Shown: positions 48,302 through 56,725, numbered from the stretch's first letter. The stretch: 64,000 nucleotides of DNA from Sedimentisphaerales bacterium (GCA_016928435.1 JAFGKT010000075.1:28489-92488), one strand, 5' to 3'. The notes: a model not told the origin generated them from the letters alone. Numbers and translations are program-made.

Positions 48302-48365
48302 GGAATCTGAACTACGGCAATCCGTAGCTAGGATTCCCCCGGCCCCCCACAAGGGGCCTTTTTTT
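48302..48365 (+). ncRNA. Candidate small RNA: nested double stem plus terminator
   Basis: An outer stem GGAATC/GATTCC (48302-48307 with 48332-48337) encloses CTACGG/CCGTAG (48312-48317 with 48322-48327, loop CAAT). Four bases later GGCCCC/GGGGCC (48341-48346 with 48353-48358) is followed by TTTTTTT. No + strand gene precedes it; both upstream neighbours run leftward. AATAATATAAAT just upstream could be a -10 region. A 64-base transcript is inferred. Confidence 0.5.
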
Positions 48366-49134
48366 ATACTCTGACAATGCCTTGGGGGTCGTCACGCGTA
48401 GCTTTCCTGCAAAGAACATTATCAAGCCTATCGAAGTAATTATTTGCGCCCTTGTTCTTGATATAAGAGGCAGGCTTGTGCTTTTGAAGAAGAAAGAAAG
48501 CCACTGTATCTACCGCTTGAATGAAATATGAGTCTTGGGAATCTCTATGGTTTGGGTCCTCGATTACGTATTGAAGTTTAAGATTTCGCGATGCCCCAGG
48601 ATGTATATTTGAGGGGACATAGTTGTAGTATCTCATTTGACGGACCAATTGTCGTAGTTGTTTTGTTTGGCCATTGTCAGGGAAAATCATACCTCGCTCA
48701 TCAGCGTTTTTCGGTCCGGGAAAATTGCGATAGCTGATAGTATTCTCAAATCTTTGGATAAGTCTTTGCCAAGCAGCAGAGAAAACATCGAAATCTGCCG
48801 CTTTGCCCTGCTTGTCTACCAGCACATTGATGACTCGGGCTTCAGGTAGATTCTCTATTTCGTCAATAAAATGCCGTAAGATGGTTAATCGAACCGGCTT
48901 CGATATGTGGCGGAGTTTTTCGGTTGTTCGAGAAATCATCCGAGCAGCATGAATTTCTTCACGAACTCTAAGACCAAATGCGTTTGCCATTCTCTTCTTG
49001 AACTCGTACAGACGAGTCAGGCAATCACGCCAGCGTAACTCATGGACAATAAGCCCCGAAAGAATGTAGTAGCGACTGGGAGAGTCTTTTGACATCCCAC
49101 AATCTCCACTCTCATCGACATACATTAAATACAT
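48364..49134 (-). CDS. DUF3800 protein
   Basis: A 256-residue protein with the DUF3800 start MYVDESGDCG, whose acidic residues suggest an RNase H-like fold, and later motifs ILSGLIVHELRWR, REEIHAARM and the late acidic QAVDTVAFFLLQ. Members are common on mobile and defence-rich regions, but their role is unknown. ATG 49134 is chosen because GAGG stands 8 bases before it. Base use is more AT-rich than in neighbouring genes, which hints at transfer. It ends against the candidate small RNA. Confidence 0.75.
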   Translation of the reverse strand: MYLMYVDESGDCGMSKDSPSRYYILSGLIVHELRWRDCLTRLYEFKKRMANAFGLRVREEIHAARMISRTTEKLRHISKPVRLTILRHFIDEIENLPEARVINVLVDKQGKAADFDVFSAAWQRLIQRFENTISYRNFPGPKNADERGMIFPDNGQTKQLRQLVRQMRYYNYVPSNIHPGASRNLKLQYVIEDPNHRDSQDSYFIQAVDTVAFFLLQKHKPASYIKNKGANNYFDRLDNVLCRKATRDDPQGIVRV

Positions 49135-49188
49135 ATTTTGCACCTCAATAAGGAATCAAATCTAGTAATTCTTTCACAAGAAAGACTA

Positions 49189-50565
49189 TCACTGTTTGAT
49201 GAGTGCTTGGATGTCGTTGATTAGGGATTGGGTTTGTTGGGGGGTTTGGGACTCGGCCATGATACGCATTATGGGTTCGGTGTTGGAGGCGCGGAGTTGG
49301 ACCCAGGCGTTGGGTAGGTCTATCCGGATGCCGTCGGAAGTATCTACTTTTGCGTTTAGTTTTTGGGCGTTGGCGGTGTAGTGGTCGCGGACTTTGGTTA
49401 GGACGGCGGCGGTTTGATCTTGGGGGCAGGGGAATTTGGTTTTGGTCATGTGGTAGGCGGGGATTTCGGCGACGAGTTGGCTGACGGTTTTGCCGGTCTC
49501 GGCGAGAAGTTGGAGGATGAGGGCAATGCCGACGAAGCTGTCGCGAACCGGGCCTACGCGTAGGTCGATGATTCCGCCGTTGCCTTCACCGCCGATGACG
49601 CAATTGTTGGCGACCATGGCGTTGGCGACATGGGCTTCGCCGACGGGGGTGCGAAGTACGGTGCAGCCGGCGGCAGCGGCGAGGTCGTCGATCATGCGAG
49701 AGGTAGAGAGATTGACCGCGGCGAGGCCTGGGTTTTTGCTGAAGATATATTTGGCGGCGAGTGCGAGGGTGTATTCTTCGCCGATGTATTTGCCTTTTTC
49801 GTCGATGATGGCTAAGCGGTCGGCGTCAGGATCTTGAGCGAAACCAACGGCGGCGCCGGCAGAACAGATCTGGGGACCTAGCTCGGCGAGGTTGTCAGCG
49901 GTGGGCTCGGGAGTGTGGGCGAAGATGCCGGTTGGTTGGTTGTTGAGATGGATGAGATCGCAGCCGAGTTTTTCGAGCAGTTGGGCGGTGCCGACGCAGC
50001 CGGCGCCATTGACGGAGTCGAGGACGACTTTGAATTTTTTGGAAGCGATGAGATCGGGGTCGCAGATTTCGAGGGTGCGGTTGATGTGGACGGAGTGGGT
50101 ATCGGGGTTGGATTCTGTGGATTGGCAGTCGAGGGCGGGGAGCGGATTAAAGTTTTGATCGAAGTAGCGTTGTTGGATTTGTTTGACCTGGTCGGCGGGG
50201 AAGGCGATGCCGTCGTGGCGTAGGAATTTTATGCCGTTCCATTGTACGGGGTTGTGGGAAGCGGTGATGACGACTCCGCCTTGGCATTGGAGGTGGCGGG
50301 TCATGAGGGCGGTGCCGGGTGTGGTGACGATGCCGAGATCGATGATGCGGCAACCGGCAGCCATAAGGCCGGCCGAGAGCGCAGCACAGATCATGGGACC
50401 CGAAGGACGGCTGTCGCGACCAATGGCCACGGCAGGAACAGAGTTAGGGTCTTGCTGTTTGAGGAAACTGCCGAACGCCAGGCCGAACCGGGTGGCTTCG
50501 ACGGGGCCGAGAGATTCACCAATTATGCCGCGAACACCGCTTACGCTTACGATTAATGGGGTCAT
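49189..50565 (-). CDS. glmM: Phosphohexomutase, phosphoglucosamine mutase type
   Basis: A 458-residue alpha-D-phosphohexomutase. Visible are the N-terminal VSVSGVRGIIGESL, the phosphoserine loop VITASHNPVQWNGIK, the metal loop DPDADRLAIID, the sugar-binding loop GGEGNGG and the phosphate-binding RASNTEPIMRIMAE. GlmM makes glucosamine-1-phosphate for peptidoglycan and lipopolysaccharide. Phosphomannomutase cannot be excluded, since sequence alone does not settle the sugar. Confidence 0.85.
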   Translation of the reverse strand: MTPLIVSVSGVRGIIGESLGPVEATRFGLAFGSFLKQQDPNSVPAVAIGRDSRPSGPMICAALSAGLMAAGCRIIDLGIVTTPGTALMTRHLQCQGGVVITASHNPVQWNGIKFLRHDGIAFPADQVKQIQQRYFDQNFNPLPALDCQSTESNPDTHSVHINRTLEICDPDLIASKKFKVVLDSVNGAGCVGTAQLLEKLGCDLIHLNNQPTGIFAHTPEPTADNLAELGPQICSAGAAVGFAQDPDADRLAIIDEKGKYIGEEYTLALAAKYIFSKNPGLAAVNLSTSRMIDDLAAAAGCTVLRTPVGEAHVANAMVANNCVIGGEGNGGIIDLRVGPVRDSFVGIALILQLLAETGKTVSQLVAEIPAYHMTKTKFPCPQDQTAAVLTKVRDHYTANAQKLNAKVDTSDGIRIDLPNAWVQLRASNTEPIMRIMAESQTPQQTQSLINDIQALIKQ

Positions 50566-50611
50566 TTTTTTGCCTTTTGAGTTTCTTGTAGAATATTTGA
50601 TTAGTTGGATG

Positions 50612-50650
50612 CAGAACCCCCGAACATGAAGTTCGAGGGCTAACGCTTGT
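50612..50650 (+). repeat. Hairpin element, family 1
   Basis: CAGAACCCCCGAACATGAAG then TTCGAGGGCTAACGCTTG. Arms CCCCCGAAC and GTTCGAGGG with one mismatch, just upstream of glmM. Confidence 0.8.
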
Positions 50651-50763
50651 TAAGTATTATGGGGGAATGTGGGGGGAATGTCAAAGGGTTGGTGGGAGGG
50701 AGCCAGAGGCGGGTTAGGGGCGAGAATGGGAGTTGATGGTTGGAGGAAATTAGGATTTAGAAT

Positions 50764-50825
50764 GGGTTCGGACCCCCGAGCTAAAGCAACATAAATATTG
50801 CTTACGTTCGGGGGCTAACATTGGG
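50764..50825 (+). repeat. Hairpin element, family 1, long form
   Basis: GGTTCGGACCCCCGAGCT, then AAGCAA and TTGCTT around CATAAATA, then ACGTTCGGGGGCTAACATTG. The insert adds a second stem. It matches the inverted copy at 16120-16175. Confidence 0.85.
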
Positions 50826-50836
50826 GTGCGAGTGGT

Positions 50837-51751
50837 TTAGTGGTCGGCGTTGAAGGCGGGATGGAAGATGGCGGTGCCGGTGGGGATTTGGTTGGTGAAT
50901 GGCAGTACGAAGAAGACTTCGCGGGGGACATCGGGATAGACGAGGTCGGGCGGGTTTATAAAACCGAAGCGGTGATAGTAGTGGGGGTCGCCGACAAGGG
51001 CGCAGCCGGCGGCGTTGAGCAGTTTTAGGGCATACAGGCCGGCGTTGATGAGGGCGGTGCCGATACCTTGGTTTTGATAGGCGGGCAGGACGGAGATGGG
51101 GCCGAGGCTGAACCAGTTAGGGGTGCCGTCGGAGATGGTTACGGGTGAAAAGGCGATGTGGCCGACGACTTGGCCGTCGAGTTCGGCGACGAAAGAGATG
51201 GTGAGGGCATCGGCTTGGCGCAGGGCAAGGATGACGAACTGTTCGGTTTGCTGACTGATGGGATGATTCTCGAAGGCGGCGATGGTGACTTGGGTGATGG
51301 GGTCGATGTCAGCGGGGGTTTCGTTGCGGATGATTAGTTGGGTCGCAGTGTTTTCGGAGAAAAACTTGCAGATTACTGTGTGGTTGATAGGTGAATTGAG
51401 CGAAGACTGAGCCGCTGGGCTATTATCAACTTGGGCGAGTTTGCGTTCTCGAACAAGTTGAACCAAAGTATCGACGTCTGTTGCTTGGGTTTTGTGGGCG
51501 ATGAAGACGGATTCGACATCGGCTGGGGAAACGCTTTCTTCTGCATGTTTAAGTTGTATATATGCATCAATAATTAGGTTGGGATCATTACCGCGTAAGC
51601 GCATGCCGATGATCTGAGCGAATGATACGGGAACTCCGGAAGACAAGGCGCGGAGCCAATGGCGAAGCACGAGCGAGAAACCAACAAAATAACCAAGGCA
51701 TACCATAACCAGGACAATAATAATGATTATGATCAATAAAGAATGCCCCAT
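50837..51751 (-). CDS. Fusion of a FloA-like flotillin N-terminal membrane domain with a GNAT acetyltransferase
   Basis: A 304-residue protein. Residues 1-28 are a membrane helix. Residues 35-105 read like the start of FloA (YqfA) flotillin-like proteins: FAQIIGMRLRGNDPNLIIDA, LKHAEESVSPADVES and AHKTQATDVDTLV. The flotillin coiled coil and oligomerisation region are missing. After a linker rich in Ser and Asn, residues 137-300 are a YhbS-type GNAT fold with the acetyl-CoA loop YQNQGIGTALINAG (225-238) and YYHRFGF. ATG 51751 is chosen because GGAG stands 6 bases before it; an upstream ATG would add 8 codons. It presumably acetylates a target at the membrane; the substrate is unknown. Confidence 0.7.
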   Translation of the reverse strand: MGHSLLIIIIIIVLVMVCLGYFVGFSLVLRHWLRALSSGVPVSFAQIIGMRLRGNDPNLIIDAYIQLKHAEESVSPADVESVFIAHKTQATDVDTLVQLVRERKLAQVDNSPAAQSSLNSPINHTVICKFFSENTATQLIIRNETPADIDPITQVTIAAFENHPISQQTEQFVILALRQADALTISFVAELDGQVVGHIAFSPVTISDGTPNWFSLGPISVLPAYQNQGIGTALINAGLYALKLLNAAGCALVGDPHYYHRFGFINPPDLVYPDVPREVFFVLPFTNQIPTGTAIFHPAFNADH

Positions 51752-51890
51752 TGGTTTCTCCGATGCTTGGTTCATTCAAGGATAATATGCAGAAGCATAT
51801 TATGGGGGTAAAGAGGGGAAATGTCAAAGGGAAGGTGCGAACCGCGATAAAGGAGACAGTGAGTTCGGTTGGTGAATGGTGTAAGTGAGT

Positions 51891-51923
51891 CAAAACCCCC
51901 TGACAGGTCAGGAGGCTAATTTG
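51891..51923 (+). repeat. Hairpin element, family 1, TGAC/GTCA arm type
   Basis: CAAAACCCCCTGACAGGTCA then GGAGGCTAATTTG. Arms CCTGAC and GTCAGG pair; the flank GGCTAA is kept. Confidence 0.7.
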
Positions 51924-51953
51924 CAGTTGGCACAATGAGTTTGAACCACGGTG

Positions 51954-53369
51954 TTAGCGGCTGATGGAGTGTTCTAGTTCTTTTAGGATAGCTTCCATTT
52001 TCATTTCTCGCCGGCCGGCGGGGGTTTCCCAGATGGCGTTTTTGTCGGCGGACTTTTTGATTAGTTCATCGACTTTGCGGCAAGCTAGGATAACGGTGGC
52101 GTGGTTTTTGTTGCCCATGAAACGGCCGATTTCGGGGAATGACATTGAGGTGTGTTTGCGCGCTAGGTACATAGCGACAGAACGCGCGAGGCTGACGGTT
52201 CGGGTTTTGCGCGAAGAATGCACATCGGCAGGGGTGATGCCGAAGAAGGTTGCGACGGCGGACTCGATGTCGGAGAGGTGAACGATAGGGTCGGTGCGGG
52301 TGATGTGGTCGGCGAGGGCTTCGTGGGCCATGGCGAGATTGACGGGGGTGCGGGATAGGGAGGAGTAGGCGATGACTTTGAGTAGTGCGCCTTCGAGTTC
52401 GCGGATGTTGGCGCGGAGGTGTTCGGCGATGTATTCGATGACGGCATCGGGGATTTGTTTTTTCATTTCGAGGGCACGCTGGCGTAGGATTGTGCAGCGG
52501 GTTGCGAAGTCGGGGATTTCGACTTTGACTACCATGCCGGATATAAAGCGGTTGACGAGGCTTTCGGAAAGTTGGCCGATCATTTTGGGGTGCGCGTCGG
52601 AGGCCATGATGACCTGTTTGCCGGCGGTATCGATGGCGTTGAAGGTGTGGAGGAATTCCTCTTGGGTAGCTTTTTTGCTGGCGAGGAAGTGGACGTCGTC
52701 GATAACGAGCAGTTCGGTATTGCGGAAACGACGGCGGAAGCTATCGAGTTTGCCCATTTTGAGAGCTAGTACGAACTGGTTGGTGAAGTCTTCGCCTGAT
52801 ACATAGGTCCAGTTGAGGTCTTCGCGAGCTTCGGCCATGCAGTTGCAGATGCCTTGGAGCAGGTGGGTTTTGCCGAGGCCGCACCCGCCGTGGATAAAGA
52901 GCGGATTGAAGACCTTACCTGGCTCATTGATGACGGTTTTGGCGGCGTTATAGGCGAGTTGATTGGACGGCCCGACAACAAAATTATCAAGCTTAAGGCG
53001 CAAACGTGAGGAACGGGTGAAACGATTGGTGCGGCGCTGTAGTGGTGATGGATTGGCGTTGCGTGCGACGGATTCGGCTTGGGAATCAAGCTGACGGCGT
53101 CTTTGACTGCCGAACAGTTCTGGGTCGATAGTGAATATGACTTTCATTTCGCGATGGGTGACTTCGCGCACGGCTGCTTGAATTTGATCGCTGAAGTGAT
53201 TTTCGATCCAACCGCCGATGAAAAGGTTTGGCACGCCGACTTTTAGATAATTATCTTCGATGGCGAGCTTGGTGGAGTTTTTGAACCAGATTTTATATCT
53301 TTGAGGCCCAACTTTGTGGGCAATAATTGCATTTATTTTTTCAACATGGTCGTCCGCAGTCATCGTCAT
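51954..53369 (-). CDS. dnaA: Chromosomal replication initiator protein DnaA
   Basis: A 471-residue initiator. Domain I is residues 1-80. A basic linker (about 88-120) precedes the AAA+ domain, which starts LDNFVVGPSNQLAYNAA, with Walker A GGCGLGKT (161-168), LLVIDDVHFLASKKATQEE and sensor NIRELEGALLKV. The DNA-binding domain carries ARSVAMYLARKHTSMSFPEI and MGNKNHATVILACRKV, where most bacteria have GRDHST/T in the box-recognition loop. ATG 53369 has a strong GGAGG 7 bases before it. rnpA, rpmH, dnaN and gyrB are not adjacent. Confidence 0.96.
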   Translation of the reverse strand: MTMTADDHVEKINAIIAHKVGPQRYKIWFKNSTKLAIEDNYLKVGVPNLFIGGWIENHFSDQIQAAVREVTHREMKVIFTIDPELFGSQRRRQLDSQAESVARNANPSPLQRRTNRFTRSSRLRLKLDNFVVGPSNQLAYNAAKTVINEPGKVFNPLFIHGGCGLGKTHLLQGICNCMAEAREDLNWTYVSGEDFTNQFVLALKMGKLDSFRRRFRNTELLVIDDVHFLASKKATQEEFLHTFNAIDTAGKQVIMASDAHPKMIGQLSESLVNRFISGMVVKVEIPDFATRCTILRQRALEMKKQIPDAVIEYIAEHLRANIRELEGALLKVIAYSSLSRTPVNLAMAHEALADHITRTDPIVHLSDIESAVATFFGITPADVHSSRKTRTVSLARSVAMYLARKHTSMSFPEIGRFMGNKNHATVILACRKVDELIKKSADKNAIWETPAGRREMKMEAILKELEHSISR

Positions 53370-53538
53370 ATCATTACCTCCATGTTTTTATAGTTAAGTT
53401 ATATATGTCAATAAATACCTGAAGCGATGCTGTGTTCAGGAAGAAGGATTGAGCCTCCAATAACTCACAGAACTGTTGCTCGCTGACCTCAATATTAGGA
53501 TTTGATTAGTAGCTTGCAACGAGAAAGAATTGGTTTTC

Positions 53539-53636
53539 TTATCCACATTATATTTGCAATGATTTTGTATAGACTTATGTCAGAAAAAAAAATCAGACAC
53601 ACAAGTTTTGCACAGGCTAAAGGGGTATGTGGAAAA
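53539..53636. promoter_or_regulatory. Cluster of DnaA-box-like sites upstream of dnaA
   Basis: TTATCCACA (53539-53547, perfect consensus, + strand), TTTTGCACA (53606-53614, + strand) and TTTTCCACA read on the minus strand (53628-53636) all fit TTWTNCACA. They lie 170-270 bases upstream of dnaA in AT-rich sequence. They may be an origin or an autoregulatory site for dnaA. Confidence 0.6.
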
Positions 53637-53867
53637 CCTGTGGAATCGAGATTTCCAGCATTGGTATGGCCGAAAACCAACATGAATCTATCAGAATTTC
53701 ACAAAGAAAAGTAACAGGTGGGTAGGTGCGAATTGCGTAGGGGCGGCTGAAGGCATAGGGGCTGTAGAATATTCAATGGTATTGAAGGGTCAGGGCGTAT
53801 ATTCACCGCAAAAGAGCGTAAAGAAAGGGTTTGTTGGGTTTGCAATGGCGTTGGTGAGGTCAGGGAA

Positions 53868-53884
53868 GCCGGCAGGATGCCGGC
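53868..53884. repeat. GCCGGC hairpin, copy 1
   Basis: GCCGGC and GCCGGC around AGGAT, with AGGTCAGG.A upstream. Repeated at 54012. Confidence 0.7.
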
Positions 53885-53923
53885 GGTACATGGTTGGGAA
53901 ATGGGACCTGATTGGCGTTCGAC

Positions 53924-53948
53924 CACCCTTTAGCTACGCGAAAGGGTG
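53924..53948. repeat. Hairpin with CACCCTTT arms
   Basis: CACCCTTT and AAAGGGTG form an 8-base-pair stem around AGCTACGCG. It lies between the two GCCGGC hairpins in the 940-base gap before the STAS gene. No coding gene is recognised in that gap. Confidence 0.7.
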
Positions 53949-54011
53949 CCACCCAGTAATGGCAAGAAAGGGTTTTGATTGCGTGTACAATGAAGTCGCA
54001 AGGTCAGGAAT

Positions 54012-54028
54012 GCCGGCAAGATGCCGGC
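54012..54028. repeat. GCCGGC hairpin, copy 2
   Basis: GCCGGC and GCCGGC around AAGAT, preceded by AGGTCAGGAAT, matching the flank of the copy at 53868. Confidence 0.7.
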
Positions 54029-54310
54029 GGGACATAGATGGTCTATTTGTTTGGCTTGGGCGGTTGAAGGGGTAATGAGGGGGCATTTCGACGAAGTTTG
54101 AGAAAATTGGATTTTCGTTCAGACGGGATTGTGATCGGTCGATATTGCTTATGGAGAACGGGGTATGGGAATGCTCAAAAGGCTATTGCAGAACAATGTT
54201 TTGCAACTACGCGGACAGTTCGTCTGCTGGGTCGGGGTTGGTATAGGCTAGGGAACGTAGTATATGACCCGGTTTCACTTGAGTTAGGGATTTAGGAAGG
54301 AAAGAGAACC

Positions 54311-54709
54311 ATGGAAACACCCTTTGCCCCGAGTTTTTCCGCGAATTTGCAGGACATAAACGAAAAAAATATCACTATCACGCCACCAAACAGCAGCTTG
54401 GATGACACAGTAAGCGAATCATTCAAACAAAAAGCGATGCAAGCATTAGGCAGGCGGGGACATGCTGATATCACAATCGATATGGAACAGGTGACCTCGG
54501 TGGATTACAGCGGGCTTGGGTGCTTACTCTATATTCTTAGGCAAGTTACAGCGATCGGCGGGGAAGCGAGACTAAAGGGGGTTTGCGAGAATGTGCGTAG
54601 GCAATTGGCAACAGCACGAATCGAAAGACTGTTCAAGATTGTCGGTGCGGGGCCTGAGGGCGACAGCATAGAAGAGTGCGATTCGGTGGTTGCGGCGGGA
54701 GCCTATTAG
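54311..54709 (+). CDS. STAS-domain protein, anti-sigma factor antagonist type
   Basis: A 132-residue single STAS domain. Residues 50-110 contain ADITIDMEQVTSVDYSGLGC and LYILRQVTAIGGEARLKGV, the fold of SpoIIAA-like antagonists. The serine in VDYSGLG stands where the phosphorylated serine of DSSG lies, with Tyr in place of the first Ser. It may act in partner switching with the RsbW-like kinase encoded 2 kb downstream. AGGAAAG precedes the ATG. Confidence 0.75.
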   Translation: METPFAPSFSANLQDINEKNITITPPNSSLDDTVSESFKQKAMQALGRRGHADITIDMEQVTSVDYSGLGCLLYILRQVTAIGGEARLKGVCENVRRQLATARIERLFKIVGAGPEGDSIEECDSVVAAGAY

Positions 54710-54767
54710 GAAATGCTGCTTACGTTTTGAAGCTGCGATCGGTTCTGGTTGGGTGCGAATCGGCAAT

Positions 54768-54810
54768 GGGTTCGAACCCGCCGAACATAAAGTTCGGGGG
54801 CTAACAGTGG
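54768..54810 (+). repeat. Hairpin element, family 1
   Basis: GGGTTCGAACCCGCCGAAC then ATAAA and GTTCGGGGGCTAACAGTG. It lies between the STAS gene and rfbC. Confidence 0.85.
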
Positions 54811-54919
54811 GATTGCGGGCAATTCGATTTTGGGGGAGAATGAGGGTCTTTCACCAGGGCGGATAAGGTGATATAATTGATATAGGATTAATGCCTTCAT
54901 AATAAAAGAAAGGGCTGCG

Positions 54920-55486
54920 ATGGGCATCAAGGTACGCAACCTATCAATTCCTGATGTGCAAGTTATTGAACCAGAGGTATTTGAGGACGAGCGGGGGTTT
55001 TTTCTGGAAAGCTACAATCAGGGGAAGTTTCATGAGCTGCTGGCGGAAGTGGATTTTATCCAGGACAATCACAGCCATTCACGCAAAAACACTATTCGCG
55101 GGCTGCATTACCAGTTGGCCCATCCGCAGGCGAAACTGGTATATGTGGTTACGGGTAGGATTTTGGATGTGGCGGTGGATGTGAGGCGTGGTTCGCCTAC
55201 GTTCGGGCAGTGGGTCAGCGAGGAACTTTCCGAGGACAATCACCGGCAACTGTTTATACCAGAAGGGTTTGCGCACGGATTCTGTGTATTGAGCGATTAT
55301 GCGGATGTAATGTACAAATGCAGCGATTTCTACCATAGTGATGACGCGTACGGGTTGTTATGGTCGGACCAGGCGATTGGGATAGACTGGCCCATCACTG
55401 AGCCGATCTTGAGCGTTAAGGATCGGGACAACGCGACGTTAGCGACGGTTGATCCTGAGACACTGCCTGTATTTGTGGAAGAATGA
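54920..55486 (+). CDS. rfbC: dTDP-4-dehydrorhamnose 3,5-epimerase
   Basis: Cupin enzyme of dTDP-rhamnose synthesis, 188 residues, normal length. Conserved pieces are EVFEDERGFFLESYNQGKF, DNHSHSRKNTIRGLHYQ with the catalytic histidine (RGLHYQ), VDVRRGSPTFGQW, FIPEGFAHGFCVLSD and YKCSDFYH. No other rhamnose gene is adjacent, so it is either isolated from its pathway or serves another dTDP-sugar. Confidence 0.93.
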   Translation: MGIKVRNLSIPDVQVIEPEVFEDERGFFLESYNQGKFHELLAEVDFIQDNHSHSRKNTIRGLHYQLAHPQAKLVYVVTGRILDVAVDVRRGSPTFGQWVSEELSEDNHRQLFIPEGFAHGFCVLSDYADVMYKCSDFYHSDDAYGLLWSDQAIGIDWPITEPILSVKDRDNATLATVDPETLPVFVEE

Positions 55487-55519
55487 TCGGTTTTGGCGTG
55501 GGGAACAGGGGCAAGTGAG

Positions 55520-55756
55520 ATGAACAAGAGGTTGGGCAGAAGGCGATTTTGGAGGCGATTGGGGTTAGGGGCTATGGCAGGACTGCTGACCGTAATTGCT
55601 TTTTTTGCAATAGGTTGCAACGCAGGACAAATTGCCGGCGATACGCTTGACGGGGCAGCGGAGGTCGGACGGGCAACAGGTGGGTTTTTCGCTGACGTTG
55701 GGGGATTTGTGTTCGACAACACAATTGGGCATTTGATTCCAGACCCTAACGAATAG
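55520..55756 (+). CDS. Small predicted lipoprotein, glycine-rich
   Basis: A 78-residue protein. The basic start MNKRLGRRRFWRRLG is followed by a hydrophobic stretch and a lipobox-like FAIGC. The mature part is 45 residues, Gly/Asp-rich (GDTLDGAAEVGRATGG). No family is recognised. An upstream TTG would add 9 codons; the ATG at 55520 gives a standard signal peptide. Confidence 0.55.
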   Translation: MNKRLGRRRFWRRLGLGAMAGLLTVIAFFAIGCNAGQIAGDTLDGAAEVGRATGGFFADVGGFVFDNTIGHLIPDPNE

Positions 55757-56042
55757 GCTTGGCGGTTGTTTGGCAGAGTTTTTTGCTGTGGGTTGCGAAG
55801 GTGCGGCGGGAGCGGCATAGCGTCTGAGGGGAACAATCGGGAAATTATGTTTTTTACGATGGTGTGATGCTATGTTCTACGGCCGTTTGTGATGAAGGGC
55901 AATATAATTGGGGACGCGGAAAGGTATTGTGGGAAAAGCGGCAGTATTTTTTTGGCAAGCGGCCGATAATGAGGATATAATCTGGTTTTACATATACGAG
56001 GCAGCAATTTCACAGAGCAAGTGAATAGGCCAAAGCAATTCA

Positions 56043-56444
56043 ATGAGTAGTCAAACACAAAAGTATCTTTCGGTTGTTGCACTGCTGGGGCTCTTGGCAG
56101 TTGTTTTTAGTGGTTGCGCCGAGCCGCTCAGTTCGGGTGATCCACTGGCTGACTTAAATGACGAATACGCACCGGTTCGGATAGCGGCGATCAAGTACGT
56201 CGCGGAAAACCATGTGACTGAGGCGGTTCCTCGGTTGGTTTCTCTGCTGCTGCATGACGATGGCGTGGTACGATTTTACGCTATCCAAGCGTTACGAGAA
56301 ATAACGGGTAAGGATCACGGTTATCGTTATAGCGATGACGCGGCGAGTCGCGCAGCGGCGGTGGACCGTTGGTACAATGACGAAGAGATATTCGGAAATC
56401 AGCCGGTTTCGGAGCGCAGCAGCGGGGGTATTCCGATTATTTAG
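56043..56444 (+). CDS. Lipoprotein with a HEAT-like repeat
   Basis: A 133-residue protein: signal with lipobox (VVFSGC) at about residues 20-25, then a HEAT-like pair of helices (VRIAAIKYVAENHVTEAVPR and VVRFYAIQALREITG) and an end rich in Ser, Gly and Ile. It is probably a protein-binding lipoprotein of the envelope. Function is unknown. Confidence 0.6.
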   Translation: MSSQTQKYLSVVALLGLLAVVFSGCAEPLSSGDPLADLNDEYAPVRIAAIKYVAENHVTEAVPRLVSLLLHDDGVVRFYAIQALREITGKDHGYRYSDDAASRAAAVDRWYNDEEIFGNQPVSERSSGGIPII

Positions 56445-56472
56445 AATATAGGTAAGCGCTCACAGTAAAGAG

Positions 56473-56655
56473 AACCACAAATGGGCACGAATAATAGCTA
56501 ATTTGCTCCGCGGCATCTATTGATTGTTGGTTTTCAATATCGTCTTGATTTTTGATTCCTGAGACGGCACGAATAGGCACGAATAAAGGCATTAGGCATG
56601 GACGGCTATTGTGGTGCATTGGTGGTTGCCTGAGTGTGAATGGTTACGAATATAA
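56473..56655 (+). repeat. Diverged ~180-bp repeat, family 5, copy 2
   Basis: Matches 33281-33455 in the ordered blocks described there, including GCATCTATTGATT, TTTTCAATATCGT, CACGAATAAAGGCATT and GTGCATTGGTGGTTGC. It lies 71 bases before the RsbW-like gene. Confidence 0.75.
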
Positions 56656-56725
56656 ATACTGTTAGGATGGCAGAAGTGAGATTTCGCACTTTATAAGGTG
56701 CGGTGGACATTAACAGGAGTTTTTG

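Noticed and set aside
53776..54295. Two + strand open frames of 99 and 65 codons upstream of the STAS gene
   Set aside because: They are made of hairpin repeats and have no recognisable protein features.
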